Source of the DNA: Burkholderiales bacterium UBA1834
GTDB lineage: Bacteria > Pseudomonadota > Gammaproteobacteria > Burkholderiales > Burkholderiaceae_C
Assembly: GCA_002339015.1 (NCBI GenBank)
Contig: DDJC01000100.1
Location: 155 to 22,920, forward strand
Length of the DNA stretch: 22,766 bases
Direction of reading: 5' to 3'
How positions within the stretch are numbered: the first letter of the stretch is position 1; each line of letters begins with the position of its first letter. A model generated the notes under the pieces. It did not search any database. It saw only the letters and a list, made by a program, of their open reading frames with translations, and was not told the DNA's origin. The translations under genes were made by a program, and so were the position numbers. This document shows, piece by piece, positions 14,143-20,730 of this stretch.

Positions 14143-15528
14143 ATGCCAATTGGCTCCAGCTCTGAAAATTCGAGTCGGATCAGGGACTTGGAGCGCGCTT
14201 GTGGCTTGGGCCCTCGCTCTGCCAAGGAGTTGGTGAACGCGCTGGGTGTGAGTCAGCCAACCTTGTCCCGAACGATTCAATCCCTTCCGGATGTGTTCAC
14301 CACATTCAGGGTGTCCGGCGACAGAACCCCGAAGTACGCCATGCTGCGGCGCTTGCCGGGTGGCTTGAATCCGCGTCAGTCGATCGCCAGGGTATCGAGC
14401 GCGGGCGCCATCGAGCCCTTTGCCGAGGTGGAGTTCCTGGCAGGCGGTGCGACCTTGGAGAGAACCCCCGGGAGAACAACCCTGTACGAGGGGCTTCCGC
14501 CCTACATGGTGTTCTCGTCGCCCGCGGGGTTCCTGGGGCGCCAGGTGGCGCGAGGCGCGGCGGCTTTGGACCCACAGTTCCCTGACAGCCTCAAGGATTG
14601 GGGAGACGATCACCGTGTCGTCTACCTGTTCACGCGCGGCTTGAACCTGGCGGGCAATCTGGTCTATGGGATGGCCTCGCTTCAACGTGAGATGGACTTC
14701 CGCAGGGTGGTGCCCACGCCCGCAGGGCAGGTGCTGGATCACTATGTGCAGATGGCGACCGAGCTCAAGGATTCGGCGCATGGATCAAGCGCGGGGGGCG
14801 AGCAGCCCAAGTTCCTGAGTCTGTCCGAAGGGGTGGGCCATGTCATCGTGAAGTTCGCCAAGCTGGGGGCCCGCATGGCAGCGCTGCTTCCGCTGGAGCA
14901 CGAGGCCCTTCGGGTGCTGGGGGCCATCGGCGTGCCCACGGCTAAAACGCGGCTGCTGGCCTCAAACGATTACGTGTTCCTGGAGGTTCAACGCTTCGAT
15001 CGGATCGGTGCCCATGGGCGTGTCGGGATGCTGTCCGCAGGTGCGATCGATGACGAATTCTTCGGGGCGCGGGACACCTGGTCGGAGTTCGCCGCGCGCT
15101 GTGTGCAGGCGGGATACCTGTCGGCCCGGGACGCCCGGCATGTGGACGTCATGGCCGCATTCAGCGAGCTGATCGGCAACACCGACAGGCATTTCGAGAA
15201 CATCTCCGTGCTGCTGGGTGACGACGGTGAATACAGCGGTATCGCACCGGCCTACGACATTCTGCCGATGCGCTACGCATCCATCGGCGGCGGTGTGGAT
15301 CCGGATCTGACGCCCATCGTGCCCAAGCTCAGCACCATTGGTGCCAAGCCCGATGTGTGGGCGGCGGCGGCCGAGGCGGCCGAGCGGTTCTGGGAGGCCG
15401 TGCGGCAGGATCGGCTGGCCTTGCCAGCCTCTGCGGCGTTTCAATCGCTGGCGGCAGACAACCTGGGCGTGGTGCGCGAGTTCGTCGCGCCGCTGTTGCC
15501 GGGCACCGGCCGTGGCGCTAGGCCATGA
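14143..15528 (+). CDS. yjjJ: HipA family Ser/Thr kinase with N-terminal HTH, HipH/YjjJ-like, 461 aa
   Basis: The layout matches E. coli YjjJ (HipH): a winged-helix DNA-binding start, residues 20-70 (AKELVNALGVSQPTLSRTIQSL), fused to a HipA kinase, so regulator and kinase are one chain and no HipB is needed. Kinase landmarks are the P-loop-like SSAGGEQPKF at 215-224, ATP-lysine K237 (VIVKFA), catalytic D348 and N353 in NTDRHFEN, and metal-binding D372 (PAYDILPM). All are intact. HipA kinases phosphorylate aminoacyl-tRNA synthetases; for this subtype the target is less certain. The gene is divergent from the TAXI gene, and its last 11 bases overlap the end of the convergent aminotransferase gene. 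The start ATG has only a weak ribosome site. The symbol is by similarity. Confidence 0.87.
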   Translation: MPIGSSSENSSRIRDLERACGLGPRSAKELVNALGVSQPTLSRTIQSLPDVFTTFRVSGDRTPKYAMLRRLPGGLNPRQSIARVSSAGAIEPFAEVEFLAGGATLERTPGRTTLYEGLPPYMVFSSPAGFLGRQVARGAAALDPQFPDSLKDWGDDHRVVYLFTRGLNLAGNLVYGMASLQREMDFRRVVPTPAGQVLDHYVQMATELKDSAHGSSAGGEQPKFLSLSEGVGHVIVKFAKLGARMAALLPLEHEALRVLGAIGVPTAKTRLLASNDYVFLEVQRFDRIGAHGRVGMLSAGAIDDEFFGARDTWSEFAARCVQAGYLSARDARHVDVMAAFSELIGNTDRHFENISVLLGDDGEYSGIAPAYDILPMRYASIGGGVDPDLTPIVPKLSTIGAKPDVWAAAAEAAERFWEAVRQDRLALPASAAFQSLAADNLGVVREFVAPLLPGTGRGARP

Positions 15529-16690
15529 AACGCTCGAGCCTGGCGATGCCTTCCCGCAGATCGTCTTGTGAGGCCGCATAGGACAAGCGCACATACCGGC
15601 CCGCACCCGCCACACCGAAGTCATGCCCGGGTGTCAGCGCCACATGCGCCTCGTCCAGCGCCCGCTGGCAAAAGCGCATCGCGTCCATCCCCGTGCCGCT
15701 CACATCGATGTAGACGTAGAACGCGCCATCCGGCTGCACCGGCACGGGCAGCCCGATCTGTTCCAGACCGTGCAGCACCAGCGCGCGCCGCGCGGCCAGC
15801 GCCTGCTTGCGCGCCTCGCACTCGGCGATGGATTCGGGCGTGAAGCAGGCCAGGGCGGCCATCTGCGCGGGCGTGGGCGCGCAGATGTAGTAGTTCTGCG
15901 CCAGCCGCTCCATCACCGGCACCATGACATCGGGCACCACGGCCCAGCCCAGGCGCCAGCCTGTCATGCCGAAGTATTTGGAAAAGCTGTTGATCACGCA
16001 GGCGCCCGCATCGCTGGCCAGCACGGTCTGCGCGGCCTGGCCTGAGGCGGTATCCGCATCGCTCAGGTTCAGGTAGATCTCATCGACGATGCGCCAGGCC
16101 TGGTGGGCCTGCGCCCAGTTGCAGATGGCGGCCAGCTCAGCCGGCGGCACCGAGGTGCCGGTGGGGTTGGAGGGCGTGGCGATCATCAGGCCGCGCGTGC
16201 GCTCGCTCCAGTGGCGCTGCACGGCGGCCAGATCCAGCTGGAAGCGCGCGGCGGCATTGGTGGGCACCAGGCGCACATCTGCGCCGAAGCCGCTGAGGAA
16301 CTGCCGGTTGCAGGGGTAGGAAGGGTCGCCCACCAGCACCTCGTCACCCGGATCGACCAGCGCGGCGGTGAGCAGCAGCAGCGCGGCGGAGGCTCCGGCC
16401 GTGACGACCACGCGCTCGGGGCTGATGGCCACGCCATGCGCCCGCTGGTAGAAGCCGGCGATGGCCTCGCGCAATGCAGGCAGGCCCAGGGCGCCCGTGT
16501 AGGGCAGGGGCGTGTTGGCCGCCATGATGCGCTGCAACTCGGCGCGCACGGCGGGCGGGGCGCCGAAATCCGGCTCACCCAGGTTCAGGCGGATCACATG
16601 GTGGCCGGCGGCTTCGAGCGCGGCGGCGTGCTTGCCGAACTCCATGGCCAGGAAGGGCGTGATGGCTTGGGCGCGTTGGGAGAACTTCAT
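15518..16690 (-). CDS. PLP-dependent aminotransferase, class I/II fold type I, 390 aa
   Basis: Transfers amino groups between amino acids and 2-oxo acids using pyridoxal phosphate. The Schiff-base lysine is K238 (NSFSKYFGMTGWRLGW). Other cofactor or substrate residues are N175 (ATPSNPTG), D203 and Y206 (IVDEIYLNL), the N-terminal LNLGEPDF (35-42) and substrate-carboxylate R368 (RYVRLSY). The length and the FSKYFGMTGWRLGW text are typical of the aspartate/alanine-like AspC-type group annotated simply as aminotransferase; substrate cannot be told from sequence. ATG 16690 is clear; upstream on the minus strand lies a 135-bp gap. The C-terminus overlaps the convergent kinase gene by 11 bp. It looks like a native chromosomal gene by GC content. 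Confidence 0.92.
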   Translation of the reverse strand: MKFSQRAQAITPFLAMEFGKHAAALEAAGHHVIRLNLGEPDFGAPPAVRAELQRIMAANTPLPYTGALGLPALREAIAGFYQRAHGVAISPERVVVTAGASAALLLLTAALVDPGDEVLVGDPSYPCNRQFLSGFGADVRLVPTNAAARFQLDLAAVQRHWSERTRGLMIATPSNPTGTSVPPAELAAICNWAQAHQAWRIVDEIYLNLSDADTASGQAAQTVLASDAGACVINSFSKYFGMTGWRLGWAVVPDVMVPVMERLAQNYYICAPTPAQMAALACFTPESIAECEARKQALAARRALVLHGLEQIGLPVPVQPDGAFYVYIDVSGTGMDAMRFCQRALDEAHVALTPGHDFGVAGAGRYVRLSYAASQDDLREGIARLERFMA

Positions 16691-16759
16691 CGGGGCAGTT
16701 TAGCGGCCGTGCCTCCATCTATCGGCTGCGGCGACCAGTACCGCTTTGTCCAACTTGAC

Positions 16760-16779
16760 GGGCGCCACAGTGAGCGCCC
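16760..16779 (-). terminator. Hairpin between the lipoprotein and aminotransferase genes
   Basis: GGGCGC (16760-16765) and GCGCCC (16774-16779) pair around CACAGTGA, 47 bp after the lipoprotein stop on the minus strand. It lacks a T-run, so a terminator role is only suggested by position. Confidence 0.3.
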
Positions 16780-16825
16780 TGCCTCGACCTCCTTGATTGA
16801 GTGCGGTATCTGCGCTGCCTCAAAC

Positions 16826-17854
16826 CTACGGATTGGCTCCATCCATCCTTCTGGCGACTAGCACGACATGAGCCTTGGACGAGATGCCTCGCACGGCCAC
16901 CACCTGAGCGCGTTCGCCATATACACCCCCCGAGATGTCATGGATGGTTTCAGCCACCATCACCTCGTGTGGTGCGGACATCAATGAAGCCATCACTGCG
17001 CTATCGGAGACACCGACCCTGACAACGGATCCTTCAGACCGCAGCCCAAGGTCAGAAATAGCCAGCGTCATCTGTGCTCCTGTTTCTGCATCCACGCAGG
17101 TCACAGGAGAATTTATCAACTTGAGATGGCCGCTTTTGGTATCAAGTTCCATCTCAATGGGGCACTGCCCCCTTGTGAGGCTTGTGCTGTCGCCCGAAGG
17201 CAAAGTCTCGGGCAGATGGTGCCCATCGCCAGCGCTCACCACGGCGTGTCCATGAAAGCGAACAGTTCTTTCTGTAGGAGCAGTCAGCCAGTCTGTGCGC
17301 ATGCCTACCAAAGAAATCCACAAACTTTGATCAAACCAGCCTCCAGGGACGGGAGGGCTTACAGAGGTATGTTGAGCCACCTGGAATATTTGTGGATCGG
17401 AATCCCTGTTAAGCATCATCATGCCAGTAGGGCTGGCAGCATACGCCCGCGTATGGTCATCACTAATTGACGAGCGGTAATCATAGAACTTTTCACCATC
17501 ATGGACGCGGTCAGCATGCAGTAATATGTGCTTTTGCTGCAAACCCTCATACAGAAATGAATTCAATTCGGCTTTCAAGCGAATTCCTGACCCTGTGAAT
17601 TCGATGTAGGGGTGGTTTGGATTTGTCAGAGCTTGCAACAATTGTCTAGGCGATGCGCTGGATGCAGTGGGTTCCACGCAATATTCTAATCGCAGAATGG
17701 GGTCAGTTCTTCTGACGGAACATAAGGGGCCCGACGGCTTCGCGAAGACATCCGATTCAAAAAGAGTTGGACTGCCTTCTTGGCTATTGCCGCCGCCACA
17801 TGCAGACAGCATGGACAAAAAACAGGATGTGATGGTAACCCTAATTTTGATCAT
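16826..17854 (-). CDS. Lipoprotein of unknown function, possibly TbpB-barrel-like, 342 aa
   Basis: A short signal peptide ends in a lipobox LSAC-G, so C19 should be lipidated and the protein anchored in a membrane. The body is rich in predicted beta strands with alternating hydrophobic residues. The second half (FHGHAVVSA..., CPIEMELDTKSGHLKLINS, MTLAISDLGL, then ISGGVYGERAQVVAVRG near 307-324) resembles the final barrel of TbpB-like/Slam-type surface lipoproteins, which end in a G-x-FYG-x-x-A strand. That likeness is weak and by eye; no family is claimed. C45, C59, and C231/C252-like pairs could form disulphides. Codon use and GC are lower than in the flanking aminotransferase, suggesting transfer. 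It follows the immunity-like genes on the same strand after a 208-bp AT-rich gap that probably contains its own promoter. No clear ribosome site is seen. Confidence 0.75.
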   Translation of the reverse strand: MIKIRVTITSCFLSMLSACGGGNSQEGSPTLFESDVFAKPSGPLCSVRRTDPILRLEYCVEPTASSASPRQLLQALTNPNHPYIEFTGSGIRLKAELNSFLYEGLQQKHILLHADRVHDGEKFYDYRSSISDDHTRAYAASPTGMMMLNRDSDPQIFQVAQHTSVSPPVPGGWFDQSLWISLVGMRTDWLTAPTERTVRFHGHAVVSAGDGHHLPETLPSGDSTSLTRGQCPIEMELDTKSGHLKLINSPVTCVDAETGAQMTLAISDLGLRSEGSVVRVGVSDSAVMASLMSAPHEVMVAETIHDISGGVYGERAQVVAVRGISSKAHVVLVARRMDGANP

Positions 17855-18062
17855 TTTAATGTTGGATTAATTTTGACGGAAATTTTTAATTGATTTGTTT
17901 AATAAATTACGAATGGGTCCTTTTAGTTTTTTGAGGCATCACGAACGCGGTTATCACACGACCAACTCGTCGGCTCGGCGTACAGTTGCACGCCCCGGTG
18001 CCGCAGGTCTGCCTTCATGGGCCGCGAGCCTCGGTTTGGTAAAGACAGGAGGCGGTACGTGA

Positions 18063-18827
18063 TCAAAATTCCGTTTCAAACTTCCGTCCAGTCTTGGGAT
18101 CCATCTGCCAGCCTTTCTGATGCACCATCTCCGTATAACCGTTTGACCGGAGCACATAGCGTGGCCGGGCATGTAAAAAATCGCCACCGACCATGATGTC
18201 CTCGTCGGTTGCATACGCATTCCCGGCCTTGTCCTTCTTGAATGGATAACCCTTTCCCAATTTGATTTCCCAGCCCACTAAAAGGGTCTCTGGTGTGATT
18301 CTGAGCCGCAAGGCCAAGGATGAACCCTTGTACTGACGAATCCGGTCTAGCACCTCATCAGGAATGCGAGATGCAACGGGGACAATCACGTCCACCAGAG
18401 GCTCTCCATTGAATGCTGGGAAACTGCCTTCGCTCAAACTCCGGCGATAAATGTACTCCGCGTCCTTGGGGTAACGCATGTACCGAAGGTACTTGGGGAC
18501 TACCAACCGATCTCCAGCAATATTTCCCCCATAACCCGATACAGCATCACCACCAGGACCAAAAATCCCACGACCGATGTTGAAAAAATGGCCATCAGGG
18601 GTATACAGGACCGATGTGCTTGTTGTAAACGATGCACTGACCCTCAGTTCCCCTCCATAAATGCCTCTGAATTTGTACTTCAGAGCGGCATCCGGGTTGT
18701 TCGGGTGGGAAGCTAGCCCAGACCTGCCTCGCCCAGCCTCCCTTTGTGTCATCAGGCAGCCACCCAGCAGCGCGCTCAGGCCGCCGCCCACCCACTTCAT
18801 CCATTTTCTTCGCACCTTGCTCACCAT
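18063..18827 (-). CDS. Lipoprotein, second intact paralogue of the presumed Rhs-toxin immunity protein, 254 aa
   Basis: A basic start and hydrophobic stretch end in LLGGC (C24), a lipobox, so it is probably a periplasm-facing lipoprotein. It is clearly homologous to the lipoprotein directly behind the Rhs toxin (20064-20723): both have KFRGI-x-GGELRV, a PGG-(N/D)-A turn, VPVASRIP-(E/D), an LRL-x-I strand, L-(I/V)-GW, GGDF and a C-terminus P-KTG-...-ET-(D/E)-F. The loops differ strongly, as expected if each copy fits a different toxin variant. Its ATG lies inside the stop of an upstream toxin-tail fragment (ATGGTGA), with GGGAG/CGGGA as ribosome site, so it was built to be translated behind a toxin. 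The immunity function is inferred. Confidence 0.75.
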   Translation of the reverse strand: MVSKVRRKWMKWVGGGLSALLGGCLMTQREAGRGRSGLASHPNNPDAALKYKFRGIYGGELRVSASFTTSTSVLYTPDGHFFNIGRGIFGPGGDAVSGYGGNIAGDRLVVPKYLRYMRYPKDAEYIYRRSLSEGSFPAFNGEPLVDVIVPVASRIPDEVLDRIRQYKGSSLALRLRITPETLLVGWEIKLGKGYPFKKDKAGNAYATDEDIMVGGDFLHARPRYVLRSNGYTEMVHQKGWQMDPKTGRKFETEF

Positions 18828-18987
18828 TCCCGTTCTCCCGCAAACGTATAGCCGTGCGTTCTCAACCAGCTCATGTATTGCTGCATGTTCACGGTGCCTG
18901 TGATGTTGCTGGGCCGGGGATTGTTGCCTGTCCCTTGTAGCCCGGGAATGTCGTTCGTCTTGCGCGCTGTAACTCGTGCAAGCAGAC
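18821..18987 (-). pseudogene. Orphan 3' tail of a Tle1/Rhs-type toxin
   Basis: Translated on the minus strand, this stretch ends ITGTVNMQQYMSWLRTHGYTFAG plus a few residues and TGA at 18823-18821. The live toxin ends HADIAGYMQWLRQNGYCFAG plus a short tail, so Y-M-x-W-L-R-x-x-G-Y-x-FAG is shared. Only about 50 residues are present and there is no start, so it is a leftover of a displaced toxin C-terminus. Its stop overlaps the start of the downstream immunity-like gene, as in an original toxin-immunity pair. Confidence 0.65.
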
Positions 18988-19791
18988 TCACTCTTGTGTT
19001 TCTATCCTTTGGTCTGTGCGCGGATGGATGTACCAGCGATTGACCCAGCGTTTGGTGAGATTCATCAGATCACCTTTGTAGACCATGTGCGCCTCCTGAA
19101 ATCGCCACCTACAAGTAGCTGGCCAACCCCGCGCGTAGATCCCACCCAACCAAGACTCCTTGTGGATGAACTCGGATCTTCAGGCGCAAGGTACCCTTGC
19201 GAGCCCGCACCTCATCCAGCAGGTCATCGGGAATTCGTTTGGCGATCTTGACGGTGTAGTTGCCGGCAATCACTCCACCGTCCCACACATACGCCCCCCT
19301 GGGCCGTGCTGGGTTTCGATTTTTGACCAGTCTCTCCGCTCGTCCTGCGACTTCCTGTTTCCCACTCACCTGAGCTTCGCCACTCCACCCTGATCCACTT
19401 GGGCAACGTGATGTCCCCGCCGCTGTAGCTGTGCTGGTTGCTGTTGCGCAGGCTCAAAGCAGTTCTCCCGAAGAATCTTCTCTGATCATCAAAAATGTTT
19501 GACTCCCCTGGATTTCCTCCAGGGAATCCACCAGCAATTCGGTGCTACGGAGACCTCGGTATTTGAAACTTCAAAGACCGATCCTCTTCGCCGGAGACGC
19601 GATTGCCGCTCCTGCTTCGCTCAGGATCTTGACGAAGGTTTTTTCATTGGATGAATCCAACCGCACCACTACGCCATGGATTCCCTTGAACTTGCGCCTG
19701 AGCACCGCATCCTCATCCATGGCACAACAGGGCAGCACAGGCATCAAAGTTACGGCCAAGACATGCCTTCTCGACAGTTCGCTTTGACCAT
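18988..19791 (-). pseudogene. Frameshifted copy of the immunity-like lipoprotein
   Basis: Read across several frames, this stretch aligns with the two intact paralogues. ATG 19791 has AAAGGGG 5 bases upstream. A one-frame slip gives a lipoprotein signal (LSRRHVLAVTLMPVLPCC), then MDEDAVLRRKFKGIHG and a TGA at 19573. Next come FKYRGLRSTELLVDS, a shift to NIFDDQRRFFG...LPKWIRVEWR, another to VIAGNYTVKIAKRIPDDLL...LRLKIRVHPQGVLVGWDL, a further break at GGDF, and the end WYIHPRTDQRIETQE at 18988. At least four frame breaks plus one stop make it nonfunctional. The KF-(K)-GI/KYRG element occurs twice, so it may be a fusion of two decayed copies. Confidence 0.75.
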
Positions 19792-19794
19792 CTT

Positions 19795-19930
19795 GACCCC
19801 TTTATGTGCCTTCAAGACATTCAGGTCACACTCGTTGCACAGCCGTCGCAGGTACCTATGTGTCACGTTCGCTATCCCACTAGAGAAGTCGGCACGCTTT
19901 GACGAAGGACGAACCTGGATTGTTGGTCGC
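19795..19930 (-). pseudogene. Possible degraded toxin tail before the immunity pseudogene
   Basis: Two frames on the minus strand give NNPGSSF and then GIANVTHRYLRRLCNECDLNVL. The latter can be laid beside the orphan tail ITGTVNMQQYMSWLRTHGYTF, with the G-x-x-N, aromatic-L and W/RL positions shared. The match is weak and lies where a toxin tail is expected, just upstream of an immunity copy. The rest of the interval 19931-20063 shows nothing I can identify. Confidence 0.35.
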
Positions 19931-20063
19931 GGCGGGGTTGAATTTAATGAACAGCAAGGTGTCGACACATGTCAACGAATTATCGGTGCAATGCGCAGAC
20001 TTTTGATGGTGCTAGATGCGGTGACTTGCCAGTCGTGGTCTTGGCCTTGCCAGCGCCTAGCGA

Positions 20064-20723
20064 TCAAAAGTCAGTTTCAATGGTCTGACCAGTCTTGGGA
20101 TGGATGTACCACCCCCTGCGCAGCACCTTTCCATTCTCGATATCAGCCTCTCTGAAATCACCCCCGGCAAAGTACTGAAGATTGAAACCACGCGAGAGAT
20201 CCCATCCGATCAAAGGCCCATCGGGGTGGATGCGTATCTTCAACCGAAGCCCCCCTGCACCTTCACGCCTTGCCTCCAGCAGATCTTCTGGTATCCGCGA
20301 GGCCACCGGTACGGTGTAGTCGCCCAGTACGGTTCCGCCATGAAAGGCACCAATTGGGATACCTTTCAAATGAGGGTCTTCGACCATTTCGATCTTATCT
20401 CGCCACTCGACTCGCAATTTCTTGGGCACACCGAACCGGGTGCTGTAAGACCTGATGGCGTTGCCCCCGGGAGGCGTCATCGAAGCGCTGCTGAAAAACA
20501 GCTTCCCATTGTCATCAAAGATATTCAAGCCGGTGACCTCGAACAATGAGTCCACACGCAGCTCTCCCCCCTTGATGCCTCGAAACTTGCGTTCAAGCGC
20601 TTTGTCCTCATCGCTCATGCCATTATTTGAGGTCACAACGGCACGCAGCGGATCACAACCCGCCAGGCAAGCCGTGGCCAGCAGCAATTGCCTTCGCGTC
20701 GTCCTGTGTAGATGATCTTTCAT
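20064..20723 (-). CDS. Presumed immunity lipoprotein for the Rhs-Tle1 effector, 219 aa
   Basis: Starts 7 bases after the toxin stop, so it is almost certainly co-transcribed and translationally coupled; the ribosome site itself is poor. Residues 1-23 are a signal peptide with lipobox LAGC (C23). This fits a protector held at the periplasmic face, where a phospholipase of this family attacks membranes. The mature part carries the family signature: KFRGIKGGELRV (46-57), PGGNA (85-89), VPVASRIPED (138-147), LRLKIRIHP (159-167), LIGWD (171-175), GGDF (187-190) and a C-terminal PKTGQTIETDF. I know no function for the family; immunity is inferred from position, localisation and duplication alongside toxin tails. 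A bare role as accessory lipoprotein cannot be excluded. Confidence 0.8.
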   Translation of the reverse strand: MKDHLHRTTRRQLLLATACLAGCDPLRAVVTSNNGMSDEDKALERKFRGIKGGELRVDSLFEVTGLNIFDDNGKLFFSSASMTPPGGNAIRSYSTRFGVPKKLRVEWRDKIEMVEDPHLKGIPIGAFHGGTVLGDYTVPVASRIPEDLLEARREGAGGLRLKIRIHPDGPLIGWDLSRGFNLQYFAGGDFREADIENGKVLRRGWYIHPKTGQTIETDF

Positions 20724-20730
20724 TGGTCGC

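Noticed and set aside
17923..18018. A 31-codon minus-strand frame (MKADLRHRGVQLYAEPTSW...) after the distal immunity-like gene
   Set aside because: No ribosome site or recognisable family; too short to support as a gene. The stretch 17855-18062 is otherwise AT-rich and non-coding.
17954..18062. Integron attC-like or insertion-sequence end
   Set aside because: No convincing R'/R'' core sites, terminal inverted repeats or transposase fragment could be found.
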